Shown here: piece after piece, positions 27,072-37,230 of the stretch | Position numbering within the stretch: the first letter of the stretch is position 1 | How the letters are laid out: the number at the start of each line of letters is the position of its first letter | Assembly: GCF_019880585.1 (NCBI RefSeq) | Contig: NZ_JAINVV010000003.1 | Location: 62,001 to 126,000, forward strand | Length of the DNA: 64,000 nucleotides | Direction: 5' to 3' | Origin: Sphingomonas colocasiae | GTDB taxonomy: Bacteria > Pseudomonadota > Alphaproteobacteria > Sphingomonadales > Sphingomonadaceae | The notes under the pieces: model-generated | Seen by the model: only the letters and a program-made list of their open reading frames with translations | What the model was told of the DNA's origin: nothing | The model's database searches: none | Program-made: the position numbers and the translations under genes

Positions 27072-27119
27072 GGGCCCTGCATCGAGAGGGCCCTGCATCG
27101 AGAGGGCCCTGTATCGAGT
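27072..27119. repeat. Tandem 16-bp direct repeat, three copies
   Basis: GGGCCCTGCATCGAGA is repeated at 27072-27087 and 27088-27103. A third copy with two changes (GGGCCCTGTATCGAGT) occupies 27104-27119. It lies about 30 bp before the end of the leftward permease gene. Copy number suggests slippage-prone DNA. Confidence 0.85.
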
Positions 27120-27148
27120 TTTCGCAGCGGCATGGCCGACTGCCGCCC

Positions 27149-27916
27149 TCAATTCTTCAGCCGGTATCCCGTCCTGAACATCCAGCCGACCACGGCCAGG
27201 CAGATCAGCAGGAACGCAAAGACCGCGGCCAGGCTGATCTCGATCGCGACGTCGCCCTTGCCGAAGAACGTCCAGCGAAAGCCGCTGATCAGATAGACGA
27301 CGGGGTTGAAGAGCGTCACCGTACGCCACGCCGCAGGCAGCATGTCGATCGAATAAAAGGCGCCGCCGAGGAATGTCATCGGCATCACCACCAGCATCGG
27401 CACGACCTGAAGCTGTTCGAAGCTCTGCGCCCAGATGCCGAGGATGAAGCCGAACAAGCAGAAAGTGACCGCCATCAGCAGCATGAACGCCATCATCGCC
27501 AGCGGATGCGCGACCTGTACATCGACGAACAGGTGCGCCGTCGCGAAGATGATCGAGGCGATGACGATCGATTTGGTCGCCGCCGCGCCGACATAGGCGA
27601 CGACGGTCTCGAAGGCAGAAACCGGCGCGGAGAGCAATTCGTAGATCGTTCCGGACCATTTGGGCATGTAGATGCCGAAGCTGGCGTTGAAGATGCTTTC
27701 CGTGAACATCGTCAGCATCATCAGCCCCGGCACGATGAACGCGCCATAGGGAATGCCGCCGATCTCCGTCATCCGCGATCCGATCGCCGATCCGAACACG
27801 ATGAAATAGAGCGAGGTGGTGATGACCGGCGTGATCAGGCTGGTCAGCACTGTTCGCCCGAAGCGCGCGACCTCGAACTTGTAGATCGCCCAGACGCTGT
27901 GGAGATTGAACGCCAT
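27149..27916 (-). CDS. ABC-2 type transporter permease, YadH-like
   Basis: 255 residues with six hydrophobic segments. Landmarks follow E. coli Yad[21 protein letters not shown] near the N-terminus, [56 protein letters not shown] and [16 protein letters not shown]. The ATG at 27916 shares its A with the upstream ATPase stop (TGATG), which decides the start over a GTG one codon earlier. The substrate is unknown. Confidence 0.9.
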   Translation of the reverse strand: MAFNLHSVWAIYKFEVARFGRTVLTSLITPVITTSLYFIVFGSAIGSRMTEIGGIPYGAFIVPGLMMLTMFTESIFNASFGIYMPKWSGTIYELLSAPVSAFETVVAYVGAAATKSIVIASIIFATAHLFVDVQVAHPLAMMAFMLLMAVTFCLFGFILGIWAQSFEQLQVVPMLVVMPMTFLGGAFYSIDMLPAAWRTVTLFNPVVYLISGFRWTFFGKGDVAIEISLAAVFAFLLICLAVVGWMFRTGYRLKN

Positions 27917-28851
27917 CACTTGCTCCCCGCGCCATCATGGACGAGGCTCACGAAGATTTCCTCCAGCGAGCTCTGGCGTGTGTTGAGATCCTTGAAACCG
28001 ATGCCTAGGTCGCTCATCCGCCGCAGCAGCGACGGAATGCCCGTGCGCTCGTCATGCGTGTCGAACACATATTCGAGCTCGTGCCCGTCATCCTTGAGCT
28101 CCAGCGTCCAGTCCGCCAGTCCCTCGGGCAACGCGGTCATCTGTTCGGACAGGTTGAGCGTCAGCGTCTTCTTGCCGAGCTTCTTCATCAGCGCGGTCTT
28201 TTCCTCGACCAGGATCAGCTCGCCCTTGCTGATCACCCCCACCCGATCGGCCATTTCCTCGGCCTCCTCGATATAATGGGTGGTCAGGATGATGGTGACG
28301 CCGCTCTGGCGCAGTTCGTGGACCAGCCCCCACATGTCGCGACGGAGCTCAACATCGACGCCGGCGGTCGGCTCGTCGAGGAACAGGATTTCGGGCTCGT
28401 GGCTCAGCGCCTTGGCGATCATCACGCGGCGCTTCATGCCGCCCGACAATTCCATGATCTTGGACTTGCGCTTGTCCCACAGCGACAGGTCGCGCAGGAT
28501 CTTCTCGATATAGGCCGGGTTCGGCGCCTTGCCGAACAACCCCCGCGAAAAGCTGACGGTGGCGAGCACCGTCTCGAACGCGTCGGTGTGCAGTTCCTGC
28601 GGCACCAGCCCGATCTTTGTGCGCGCGGCGCGATAGTCGCGCACGATATCGTGGCCATCGGCGGTCACCATGCCCGAACTTGGCCGCACGATCCCGCAGA
28701 TGATGCTGATGAGCGTGGTCTTGCCGGCCCCATTGGGGCCAAGCAAGGCGAAGATCTCGCCTTTGCGAATCTCCAGATCCACGCGCTTCAGCGCCTGGTG
28801 GCCGGATTTGTAAGTCTTGGTGAGATCCGAGATCGAGATGATCGGCTGCAT
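27916..28851 (-). CDS. ABC transporter ATP-binding protein, YadG-like
   Basis: 311 residues, close to the length of E. coli YadG. Walker A is GPNGAGKTT (Lys about 44), signature [15 protein letters not shown], Walker [14 protein letters not shown], and the switch segment [20 protein letters not shown]. The last 85 residues are the regulatory tail typical of ABC-2 export ATPases. It starts at ATG 28851 ([17 protein letters not shown]); the frame is open further upstream but without family-like sequence. Translationally coupled to the permease. Confidence 0.92.
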   Translation of the reverse strand: MQPIISISDLTKTYKSGHQALKRVDLEIRKGEIFALLGPNGAGKTTLISIICGIVRPSSGMVTADGHDIVRDYRAARTKIGLVPQELHTDAFETVLATVSFSRGLFGKAPNPAYIEKILRDLSLWDKRKSKIMELSGGMKRRVMIAKALSHEPEILFLDEPTAGVDVELRRDMWGLVHELRQSGVTIILTTHYIEEAEEMADRVGVISKGELILVEEKTALMKKLGKKTLTLNLSEQMTALPEGLADWTLELKDDGHELEYVFDTHDERTGIPSLLRRMSDLGIGFKDLNTRQSSLEEIFVSLVHDGAGSK

Positions 28852-28929
28852 GGATCGAATATCTAGGCGCACGCCCGGCCGACTGCAACGATCCAGACAT
28901 GATGCCATGCGCAATCCGCGATCAGATGA

Positions 28930-30357
28930 TCAATGCTGCTCCGGCTGATGCGGGGAGGTTTGGCCTTCCAGCCACGGATCCCGGGTCGCGGCTCGCCACG
29001 CGGTCAGCCGCGAAGCCAGGGCCTCGCGTTCGGCGCGCCGATCCGCCCGCTCGGCAAGGTTGACCACCTCGTCGCGGTCGCGCGAAAGATCGTAGAATTC
29101 GCGCGCCGGGCGCTGGAGATAGGCCGCCTGGCTGCGCCGTCCGATCCGGATGCCGGGATCCGACACGATCGCCTTCCAGCTTTCGGAGCCTGCCACGTCG
29201 CCCGCGACCGGATAGGGCAATTGCCAGGCGAGATTTTCGATATAGCTGCGCGTGCGCGTGCGGATCGCCCGCATCGGATAATATTGATTGATCTCGTGGA
29301 ACTCGTGGCTGGCGAAGATCTCATCCCAGCCGGGCGCGCCACGCTGACCCAGCAGCGGCAACAGCGAGCGCCCGGGAAGCGGCTGCCTGGGCCCCGCCGC
29401 CCCCGTCCACGCCAGGATCGTCGGCGCGATGTCGATCCAGCTCACCATCGCGTCGCACACCGCCCCGCCCCCCGCGCCCGGCGCATGCACGATCAGCGGC
29501 AGATGCAGCCCCGGATCGTAGAGATTGGTCTTGGCGCCCGGAAAGGGCCGGCCATTGTCGCTCAGGAAGATGATCAGCGTATCGTCGCCATGCCCGGTCT
29601 TTTCCAGCATGGCGCGCAACATGCCGACGCCCTGATCGAGGCGGCTGATCGATTCATAATATTGCGCAAGATCGGCGCGAACCTGCGGCAGATCGGGCAG
29701 ATGCGACGGCACCGTCACGCGCGCCGGATCGTAACGAACCTCCTCGACACGGGGCCAGGGTCGGTCGTTTCCGAAATTGACGGGCGCGCGATGCGGATCG
29801 CTATAGCCGATGGTGACGAAGAAGGGCTTGTCTCCGGCGGCGCGGACGAACTGTTCGGTCGCATCGGCGATCAGCGCGACGTCCCGGATGCCCGATTTCT
29901 CGGGCGCGAGCTCCGCATCATAGGGAAAGGCCGCATCCGGACGGACATGCTTCTTGCCGACCAGCGCGGTCGCATATCCCGACGCCTTGAGCAGCGCGGG
30001 CAAGGTTTCCACACCGTCCTTCAGAGACTGGTTGTGAACGTCATGCGCCAATCCGTACATGCCGTTCTGGTGGGTGTAGAGGCCGGTATAGAGCGTGGCC
30101 CGGCTCGGGCTGCACGACGATACGGCGGCATAGCCATGGTCGAAGCGCGTGCCCTCTCCCGCCAGCGCATCGAGATGCGGCGTCTTCACCGCGACGCCCA
30201 GGCTGCCAAGGTCGAGCCCCTGATCGTCGCTCACCACCAGCAGCACATTGCGCCTGCGCGCACGATCAAGGCCGGCCGCATGCCCCCGCCCCGCCTGAGC
30301 CAGGCCCAGCATCGCGCCCGCCCCAAGGCCCAGGACATCCCTGCGCTTCATATCCAT
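28930..30357 (-). CDS. Tat-exported sulfatase resembling heparan N-sulfatase (sulfamidase)
   Basis: 475 residues. The N-terminus MDMKRRDVLGLGAGAMLGLA is a twin-arginine signal, so it acts in the periplasm. NVLLVVSDDQGLDLGSLG supplies the metal-binding Asp residues. SSCSPSRATLYTGLYTHQNG holds the C-x-P-S-R motif whose Cys (about 82) is converted to formylglycine. HQNGMYGLAHDVH, GKKHV, GRPFPGAKTNLY and a C-terminal RDPW resemble mammalian N-sulfoglucosamine sulfohydrolase, from memory of that family. It is the last gene of the carbohydrate operon, 47 bp after the TonB receptor. No formylglycine-generating enzyme is in the window. Substrate is inferred only. Confidence 0.88.
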   Translation of the reverse strand: MDMKRRDVLGLGAGAMLGLAQAGRGHAAGLDRARRRNVLLVVSDDQGLDLGSLGVAVKTPHLDALAGEGTRFDHGYAAVSSCSPSRATLYTGLYTHQNGMYGLAHDVHNQSLKDGVETLPALLKASGYATALVGKKHVRPDAAFPYDAELAPEKSGIRDVALIADATEQFVRAAGDKPFFVTIGYSDPHRAPVNFGNDRPWPRVEEVRYDPARVTVPSHLPDLPQVRADLAQYYESISRLDQGVGMLRAMLEKTGHGDDTLIIFLSDNGRPFPGAKTNLYDPGLHLPLIVHAPGAGGGAVCDAMVSWIDIAPTILAWTGAAGPRQPLPGRSLLPLLGQRGAPGWDEIFASHEFHEINQYYPMRAIRTRTRSYIENLAWQLPYPVAGDVAGSESWKAIVSDPGIRIGRRSQAAYLQRPAREFYDLSRDRDEVVNLAERADRRAEREALASRLTAWRAATRDPWLEGQTSPHQPEQH

Positions 30358-30404
30358 GCCTTCTTCTCCATGACGCCGGGCCGCGACCGGCCCGGCGTTC
30401 GCGA

Positions 30405-32897
30405 TCAGAACCGATACACCGCCGTCGCCTGGAAGGAGCGTCCGAAGTTGGAGCGCGCGATGACCGATCCACCGGTGGTGCCGATGATCCGCGCATTGCC
30501 CTCGGTCAACGCCAGCGTGTTGGTGAGGTTGTTGACCGTCACCTGCAGTTCGAACGGATCGACCTTCAGCGCGGCGCCCAGATCGATCGTGTCATAGGCG
30601 GGCAGCTTCTGGAGGTTCTGGATATCGGAGAAGCGCGCGCCGACATGGGTATAGGCGCCGAACAGCGTCAGATCGCCGCCATCGAACGGGATCATGTAGC
30701 TGGGCCCGATCCGTGCCTGGAAGCTCGGCTGGCGCGGCACCCGATAGCCGTTCTGGACGCCATTGGCGACGCCGGCGTCGATATCGCGGAACCGCGCGCG
30801 GAAGGCGGTGGCATTGAAGTTGATCGCCAGGTTGCGCGTCGGCCGCAGCGCGCCTTCGAGTTCGGCGCCCCAGGTCCGCGATCCGGCGACGGCGATCACG
30901 GTGGTGATCGCGCCCGTGGTCGGGTTCACCACCTGCTGCGAATAGGTCTGCCCTTCGAAGTCGTTGCGGAACAGCGTCAGCGACGCATCCAGGAACCGCT
31001 GCGCAGTCTTGAAGCCCAGCTCATACTGCTTGACCTTCTGCACGGTGCGGAAACCGCCGTAAATCTCGTCGAAGGTCGGGAAGCGGAAGCCGGAATTGAT
31101 CCGCACGAAGGTGGTGAGGCGCGGCGTGATATAATAGTTCGCGCCCGCCGTGTAGGAGAACTGCGTCTTCGAATATTCATAGGCGCGGGTCTGCCCGGTG
31201 AGCACGGACACGGCATTGTTGTAGACCGTCAGCAGGTTGTTATCGAGATTGACGTTCGAGGCGAGCCCGACCGAACCACTCGTCTTGTAATGTTCCACGC
31301 GCACGCCGGCATCGACGCGCAGCGCATCGCTCACTTCCCATTCGTCGGCGATGAAGCCGGCGATGTTCGTGCCGTCGAAACTGTCGCTGAAATTGTTGGT
31401 GGCATAGCCCGTGAAGCCGTTCTGGGTGATCTGTGCGCCATTGTCGAGCGCCACATCGATACGGCGGGCATTGGGTTCGAAGGCCAGCAGCGCATTGTTG
31501 CCCTGGTACCAGAGGTCGCTGATCGAATGCGTCGCGAAATAGGATCCGATGGTGAAATTATGCTGTCCGAAGGTCCGGCTGATGCGCAGATCGTTGGTGA
31601 AGGTTTCGACATGTTTGTCGATCGACCAGAAGCCGGCGACGATCACCGGCTGGCTGCCGTCGGTGATCGCGGCGCCGGTGGAGGTGAAGCGCGCCGTGCC
31701 CGAGGTCGCGAGACCGGCGGTCGCGACGATCCCGGGGGTCGCGTTGATGGCGGTCACCCGCCCCGCGATATAGGCGCTGAGCGTCGTCGGAACAGCGCTG
31801 GTGAAGATCGCGCGCGTATCCGCCGTGCCCGTCAGATACCCGATCTTGTTGCTGATGCGCCAATCGCCGGGCGTGAAATCGAAGCTGCCGCCGAACTGGG
31901 TGAGCTTGATGGTGCGCCCGTCCGAGAAATCCCGGTTGATCGTTCCCGGCGTGGCGCCCGGCGTCACCTGGAAGGTCAGCAAACGGGTATCCTCGCCGGC
32001 CAGCGCATCCTTGCGCTGATCGAAGAAGGGATAAACGCTCAGTTTTCCGCTCGCGGAGGACAGCAACGGCGCCCCTGAGAAGAAGACATTCGAGTCCTTC
32101 ACGCGGCGCGCCCACACCGTCACCTCGCCGTCCGCGAAGCGATGAGTGAGCGTCGCGCTGATCTGCCCGCCGTCATCGGCGCGGAACTGGGTATCGCGCA
32201 GGCCGTCGCTGACGCGGTAGAAACCACCGACCGTCGCGTACCAGCCTTCGCCGATCTTCCCGCCCAGGAAACCGTCGAACCGATAAAGGCCTTCGGCGCC
32301 GACCGTGACGCGCGCACTTCCCTCCGGAACGTCCTTGCCCTTCTTCTGGATGAAGTTGAGCGTGATGCCCGGCTGGCCGTTGGAGAAGATCGGGCTGGGG
32401 CCGCCACGCAGCACTTCCGTGCGTTCGACGGTGTCGTCGACGCGGAACAGGCTGAAGCTTTCGATGAAGCCCAGGGTATTGGGCGGAAACAAGGTGGTGC
32501 CGTCGAGCTGGACGGTGGAGAATTGCCCACCGCCGTTCATCGGGAAACCGCGCACGCCGACGCGCAGGCCCGCGACGCCGCCCGAGGATTCGATATAGGT
32601 ACCCGGCACCGTCTTGAGCACGTCCGCCGTGCTCAGCGGCGTGATGCGCTGCAGGTCTTCGGCGGTGACGGTCGTGATCGAGAAGCCGGCATCCAGCCGG
32701 CGCAGGCCGTTCGACCGCGCCGTACCGGTGACAACGATATCATTCGCGGCGGAGTCATCGCCGCCCTGATCGTCGGTGGAGGCGGCCTGTTGCGACTGGC
32801 CGGCTCCGGCGGCGCCATCATCCTCGGCATAGGCCGGCGCCGTCATCAGGACTGAAGCCGCGGAGGCCAGCAACACTGTGCGCATGTTGAAAATCAT
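30405..32897 (-). CDS. TonB-dependent outer-membrane receptor
   Basis: About 830 residues. The signal peptide is MIFNMRTVLLASAASVLMTA followed by PAYA. The plug domain begins near ITTVTAEDLQRITPLSTADV and is followed by a beta-barrel ending FGRSFQATAVYRF with the terminal aromatic residue. AGGAAAA lies about 8 nt upstream of ATG 32897; the longer frame to 32933 lacks signal-peptide character at its start. It imports a bulky nutrient across the outer membrane using TonB energy. It lies between the MFS transporter and the sulfatase on the same strand with short gaps, so a carbohydrate rather than an iron complex is the more likely ligand. Confidence 0.92.
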   Translation of the reverse strand: MIFNMRTVLLASAASVLMTAPAYAEDDGAAGAGQSQQAASTDDQGGDDSAANDIVVTGTARSNGLRRLDAGFSITTVTAEDLQRITPLSTADVLKTVPGTYIESSGGVAGLRVGVRGFPMNGGGQFSTVQLDGTTLFPPNTLGFIESFSLFRVDDTVERTEVLRGGPSPIFSNGQPGITLNFIQKKGKDVPEGSARVTVGAEGLYRFDGFLGGKIGEGWYATVGGFYRVSDGLRDTQFRADDGGQISATLTHRFADGEVTVWARRVKDSNVFFSGAPLLSSASGKLSVYPFFDQRKDALAGEDTRLLTFQVTPGATPGTINRDFSDGRTIKLTQFGGSFDFTPGDWRISNKIGYLTGTADTRAIFTSAVPTTLSAYIAGRVTAINATPGIVATAGLATSGTARFTSTGAAITDGSQPVIVAGFWSIDKHVETFTNDLRISRTFGQHNFTIGSYFATHSISDLWYQGNNALLAFEPNARRIDVALDNGAQITQNGFTGYATNNFSDSFDGTNIAGFIADEWEVSDALRVDAGVRVEHYKTSGSVGLASNVNLDNNLLTVYNNAVSVLTGQTRAYEYSKTQFSYTAGANYYITPRLTTFVRINSGFRFPTFDEIYGGFRTVQKVKQYELGFKTAQRFLDASLTLFRNDFEGQTYSQQVVNPTTGAITTVIAVAGSRTWGAELEGALRPTRNLAINFNATAFRARFRDIDAGVANGVQNGYRVPRQPSFQARIGPSYMIPFDGGDLTLFGAYTHVGARFSDIQNLQKLPAYDTIDLGAALKVDPFELQVTVNNLTNTLALTEGNARIIGTTGGSVIARSNFGRSFQATAVYRF

Positions 32898-32950
32898 CGG
32901 TGGTTTTCCTTTCCCTGCATATCTCGTTTTCATGTGTCTTCGCCCCGAAA

Positions 32951-34225
32951 TCAGTCCCTGACCGCCGGCGCGGTCCGCCTTTCACCCAGCATCCGATGCA
33001 TCAGCACCAGCAGCAGCCCGAGCAGCAGCGCGGGAACGACCACGAGCTGAAAGGCGGTAGCGCCACCCAGCGCGGCGAATACCCGGCCCGTCACCAGAGA
33101 GCCGGTGGTGCCGCCGAGCGCGGAAAAGACGATGATCAGCCCGGTCATCGCCGCATGCCGTTCACGTGGCAGCGACGACAGGATCGTCGAGTTGATCGTC
33201 GGATAGATCGGCGCCAGGAACAGCCCGATCAGCGGCATCGCATAGGTTGCGAGCGGCGCGTTGAACCATGTCATGTCCGGATTCGGCAACGATCGCGCGG
33301 CGATCGGCATGACGATCAGAACAACCGCCAGAATGCCCGCGATGCACCCCAGCAGCACCGGCAGCCCGCCGGCGACGCGAACCAGCCCACCTGCGCCCAG
33401 CCGGCCGAGCGCGAGCGCCGCGGCGAACAGGCTCGCCGCCTGCACGCTCATCGCCGTCGGCAGATGCAACACTTCGGCATTGAATGTCGGCAGCCAGGTG
33501 CCCACGCCCTGCTCGATCAGCACATAGAGGAATGCCGAGAAGACGAACACGAACACCGCCGGGCGCGCGACCAGCGCCATCATCGCCCGCATATCCTGGA
33601 TCGGACCCGACGACGCCGGATCGACGGCACCCCGTTCGTCGAAGGGGCTGGCCGCAAGCAGCGCCATATTGGCGAGCGCGACGGCGAAGAGGATCCAATA
33701 GACATCGAGCCAGCCCGTCCCCGACGGATCGGCGGGATCGATAAAGGCGGCGAACAGCCAATAACCGCCGAGCACGCCAACCATGAACAGCCCTTCGATC
33801 AGGTTGGTGAGCGCGGCGTGAGAACGCCGGTCGTCTGTCACCAGCCCGATCGTCGCATAGGTCGAGGTCTTGACGAGCGCGAACGCCACCCCGGTGAGCA
33901 GGAACATCAGCTTGGTCGTGGCGAACGATGGGATCAGCGGCATCGCCAGCGCACCCGCCGCGACCAGGCACAGCCCCGCGATCATCGCGCGACGATAACC
34001 GAACCGCGGCAATATCGCTGCGACGGCGAGAGAAACGATCGCGATCGGCAGATCCTTGAAGGCTTCGAGGATCGCGGCTTCGGTCTTGGCGATGCCGAAG
34101 CTCAGCATGGCCTGAAGGATCACGGTGCCGACGCTGTTCAACAGGATCGCGAAATTCGCGTAGGTGAGGATCAGCGCAAGCGCGACCCGCCGGCGTTGCG
34201 CGCGTATCGCCATCTCAGCGGGCAT
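32951..34225 (-). CDS. MFS transporter, probably sugar/oligosaccharide importer
   Basis: 424 residues with about 12 transmembrane helices, beginning MPAEMAIRAQRRRVALALIL. GGAGG lies 6 nt upstream of ATG 34225, which decides this start; it overlaps the phosphoglucomutase gene by 11 bp. The central loop after helix 6 is short and charged (SSGPIQDMRAMMALVAR). Position between a phosphorylase, a phosphoglucomutase and a TonB receptor indicates transport of the disaccharide used by the phosphorylase. Sequence alone does not fix the substrate. Confidence 0.88.
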   Translation of the reverse strand: MPAEMAIRAQRRRVALALILTYANFAILLNSVGTVILQAMLSFGIAKTEAAILEAFKDLPIAIVSLAVAAILPRFGYRRAMIAGLCLVAAGALAMPLIPSFATTKLMFLLTGVAFALVKTSTYATIGLVTDDRRSHAALTNLIEGLFMVGVLGGYWLFAAFIDPADPSGTGWLDVYWILFAVALANMALLAASPFDERGAVDPASSGPIQDMRAMMALVARPAVFVFVFSAFLYVLIEQGVGTWLPTFNAEVLHLPTAMSVQAASLFAAALALGRLGAGGLVRVAGGLPVLLGCIAGILAVVLIVMPIAARSLPNPDMTWFNAPLATYAMPLIGLFLAPIYPTINSTILSSLPRERHAAMTGLIIVFSALGGTTGSLVTGRVFAALGGATAFQLVVVPALLLGLLLVLMHRMLGERRTAPAVRD

Positions 34226-34874
34226 GATAATCCTCCAGCCGGAAATCGGCGATGGAGGGAATGACGCGATCCGCGTCCGAAAGCACCTGCGGATCGCCAA
34301 TGCCGATCGCGAACATGCCGGCGGCATGGATCGCCGCGACACCGGCCGGCGCGTCCTCGACGCCCAAACACCTGTCCGCTGACAGGTCGAGCTGGCGGGC
34401 AGCGGCCAGGAAGATGTCGGGCGCCGGCTTGCCGTGCGGGACAGACGCCGGGTCCACGACGATATCGAACAGATCGGCGATGCCCAGGCGATCGATCAGC
34501 GCGGGCGCGTTCCGGCTGGCCGAGCACAGGGCGCTGCGTAGACCGGCATCACGTACCGCGCACAACGCTTCGCGCGCGCCGGGGAACAGATCGGCGGGGC
34601 CATAGGCCTGGATCGCGTCGAGATACCATCCGTTCTTGCGGCTCGCCAGCGCGTCGCGGCTTTCCGGATCGACCGAAAGGCCGCCATGGCGAAGAAGCAG
34701 ATCGAGCGATCCCATGCGATCGACGCCCTTCAGCGCCTCGTTCGTCGCTTCGTCGAAAGGCACGCCCAGTTCATCGGCCAGTCTTTTCCACGCCGCATAA
34801 TGGGCGTGGGCGGTGTCGGTCAGCACACCGTCCAGGTCGAACAGGACCGCGGAGATGGGGGGCACTTGCCTCAT
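34215..34874 (-). CDS. pgmB: Beta-phosphoglucomutase (HAD superfamily)
   Basis: 219 residues. It converts beta-D-glucose 1-phosphate, the product of inverting GH65 phosphorylases, to glucose 6-phosphate. HAD motif I is AVLFDLDGVLTDTA (nucleophile Asp13, acid/base Asp15). The cap domain begins right after. HGKPAPDIFLAAA carries the motif III Lys, and GVEDAPAGVAAIHAAGM the motif IV acids. Substrate-specificity segment KGVDRMGSLDLLL fits beta-PGM. ATG 34874 overlaps the phosphorylase stop as ATGA. Confidence 0.93.
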   Translation of the reverse strand: MRQVPPISAVLFDLDGVLTDTAHAHYAAWKRLADELGVPFDEATNEALKGVDRMGSLDLLLRHGGLSVDPESRDALASRKNGWYLDAIQAYGPADLFPGAREALCAVRDAGLRSALCSASRNAPALIDRLGIADLFDIVVDPASVPHGKPAPDIFLAAARQLDLSADRCLGVEDAPAGVAAIHAAGMFAIGIGDPQVLSDADRVIPSIADFRLEDYHAR

Positions 34875-37171
34875 CGTGCTGTGACGCCGAACCACCGGCG
34901 CTCGCCGGGTGCGAGCATGATCCCGGTATCGCCGTGGAACAGCGTCAGCGCCGGCCCCGATGTCAGCGAATAGCCGCAGCCTTCGGCCGTCACTTCGACA
35001 TGCAGACGCGATCCGCGCCATGACAGGGTGAACGCATAACCATCCCATGCGTCGGGCAGGACAGGCAAGAAATGGGGGATGCCGCCGATCGGGCGAAAGC
35101 CGGCGAAACCCCAGACCAGGGCCTGCCAGCTGCCGGCCATCGCCGCCATATGTGCGCCATGATGGGTGTTGCGGTGCCGATCCTCGAGATCGACGAACGC
35201 CGCCTCACGGAAATGGCGCATCGCCTCGTCGCCACGGCCCACCTCGCTCGCCAGGATCGAGAATGCGCAGGCCGACAGCGTCGAATCATGGACGGTCACC
35301 GATGCGTAATGATCAAAGGCGCGGCGCTTGCGATCGCGATCGATATCGTCGCCCGCCAGGATCAGGGCATGGACAAGATCCGCCTGCTTCGCGACCTGGT
35401 GCCGATAAAGCGTCATCGGGTGGTAATGGAGCAGCAGCGGGAATTTGCGCGGCGGCGTTCCCGCGATATCCCAGCGCGGCTTGGACAGGAAACTGTCGTC
35501 CTGCGCGTCGATATCGAGCGTTTCATCGTAAGGCAGGCGCATCGCATCGGCGATCATGCGCCAGCGCGCCACTTCCTCGTCCGTCACCGCCAACCGCACC
35601 GCGATCGCCCGCCATGCGTCCGGCCGTTCGGCGCGCAGCCTGTCGACGCTGTTCGCTGCCAGGCGCAGATGCGCCTGCGCCATGCGGTTGGTGTACCAGT
35701 TATTGTCGATCAGCGCGGTATATTCGTCCGGCCCGGTCACGCCATGGATGCGGAACTCGCCCGATCCGTCGATCGCATCATGCCCCAGGAGCGGCCAGAT
35801 CCGGGCGGTCTCGATCAGCAGTTCCGCGCCCTTCTCGGCGAGGAAATTCAGATCGCCGGTCGCCGCATCATAAAGGCCGACGGCAAAGGCGATGTCTGCA
35901 TTGATGTGATATTGCGCCGAACCGCTGGGATAATGGGCGGAACATTCGTGGCCCGCGATCGTGCGCCACGCGAAGAGCGCGCCGGCATCGAGATCGAGCG
36001 TCCGTGCATTGGCGCGTGCGGCATCCAGCGTCGAAAAACGATAATCGAGCATCGCCCGGGCAAGCCGCGGGGCGGTGCATGCCAGCATCGGCAGGACGAA
36101 GATCTCGCTGTCCCAGAAGCAATGGCCCTCATAGCCCTCGCCGGTCAGGCCCTTGGCCGCGACGCCGGCCTCGCCGGTCCGGCTGGCGGCCTGAAAAACG
36201 TGGAACATGTTCAGCCTGAGCGCGAGCGTCGCCCTGTCGTCGCCATCGACCACAACCTCCGCATCGCGCCAGAAGGCGGAAAGCGCATCCCGCTGCGTAT
36301 CGACGATCGCCGTGAACCCGCGCGCGACAGCCCCGCGCGCATCACGATCCGCATCGCCACCCCGCCAGCGATAGGCGATCATTTTCTCAAACCGGAAGGG
36401 GTGCCCGGGCGCCGTTTCCGCCACCATCCGCGTACCGACACCACCCGCGATATCGAGCGGTTCGTCCGTCACGTCGTGCGCGATCGCGGCCGCCACCTCG
36501 ATGCCGCTTCGGCGCGTGCGCTGGACGAGCAAGCCACGCGCCGCATCGCGGACGATCGTTTCGAGCCCCTGCCCGTCGCCCGCGGCGCCGATCCTCGGGT
36601 CGTCCCCCTGCGCCGCGCCCGCCACCGACGGCAACAGCAGCGAACGGACTTCGATCGCGACGGGCCGGTCGAGAGCCTCGATCGTCAATCGCGTCGCGAT
36701 CGTCGCGTCGGTGTCGAACGGCACCACGCGTTCGGACGTGACGGCGATCCGGCCGTACGCGCTGTCCCACACGCTTCGCCGCGTCAACACACCCGTGCGC
36801 AGGTCGAGCACGCGCTCGCTGGTGGAGGGCCAGAGCGTCGATCCGATCGAGACACCGTCGACGAGCAATTCGAGAACCGTGCCGTCCGCTACCGGCACGC
36901 GCGTATCTGTGCCGGTCGCGAACCCCTTGAGCTGCTCGTGATAATGGATCGGGTTCTGCTCGAACACCGCGGCCAGGAAGGTCGTGGCACGGCCTGCCGG
37001 TGATTCCTCGATCACGCCGCGCACGCCGAGCGCACCGTTCGAGAGCGCGCAAAGCGTTTCAGCCCAGGGTTCGCGGTCGGCTGGAATGTCGGACAGGGTC
37101 AGAAGCCAGCCGGCGTCGGCATCGCCGCCCGGTCGCGCGCGCGTCATCGTCGAATCACCGTCGGCGAGCAC
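34871..37171 (-). CDS. Glycoside hydrolase family 65 phosphorylase (maltose/trehalose/kojibiose type)
   Basis: 766 residues, full length for GH65. These enzymes split alpha-glucosides with phosphate, releasing beta-glucose 1-phosphate. The N-terminal super-sandwich domain contains ETLCALSNGALGVRG and the catalytic barrel GHCFWDSEIFVLPML. The general-acid Glu is in HGVTGPDEYTALIDNNWYTN (Glu about 483). KQADLVHAL is the typical following segment. The linkage specificity cannot be told. The GTG start at 37171 has GGGGAGGAG 6-7 nt upstream, better than ATG 37147. It is the first gene after two LacI-type operators. No signal peptide, so cytoplasmic. Confidence 0.93.
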   Translation of the reverse strand: MLADGDSTMTRARPGGDADAGWLLTLSDIPADREPWAETLCALSNGALGVRGVIEESPAGRATTFLAAVFEQNPIHYHEQLKGFATGTDTRVPVADGTVLELLVDGVSIGSTLWPSTSERVLDLRTGVLTRRSVWDSAYGRIAVTSERVVPFDTDATIATRLTIEALDRPVAIEVRSLLLPSVAGAAQGDDPRIGAAGDGQGLETIVRDAARGLLVQRTRRSGIEVAAAIAHDVTDEPLDIAGGVGTRMVAETAPGHPFRFEKMIAYRWRGGDADRDARGAVARGFTAIVDTQRDALSAFWRDAEVVVDGDDRATLALRLNMFHVFQAASRTGEAGVAAKGLTGEGYEGHCFWDSEIFVLPMLACTAPRLARAMLDYRFSTLDAARANARTLDLDAGALFAWRTIAGHECSAHYPSGSAQYHINADIAFAVGLYDAATGDLNFLAEKGAELLIETARIWPLLGHDAIDGSGEFRIHGVTGPDEYTALIDNNWYTNRMAQAHLRLAANSVDRLRAERPDAWRAIAVRLAVTDEEVARWRMIADAMRLPYDETLDIDAQDDSFLSKPRWDIAGTPPRKFPLLLHYHPMTLYRHQVAKQADLVHALILAGDDIDRDRKRRAFDHYASVTVHDSTLSACAFSILASEVGRGDEAMRHFREAAFVDLEDRHRNTHHGAHMAAMAGSWQALVWGFAGFRPIGGIPHFLPVLPDAWDGYAFTLSWRGSRLHVEVTAEGCGYSLTSGPALTLFHGDTGIMLAPGERRWFGVTAR

Positions 37172-37230
37172 CGACTCTCCTCCCCTGTTCCACGCCGTCG
37201 GAGCGGCAATGGACTTGCCTTAGCGATAAA

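Noticed and set aside
26981-27119. Possible CRISPR array
   Set aside because: The 16-bp units are directly adjacent with no spacers, and no cas gene is present.
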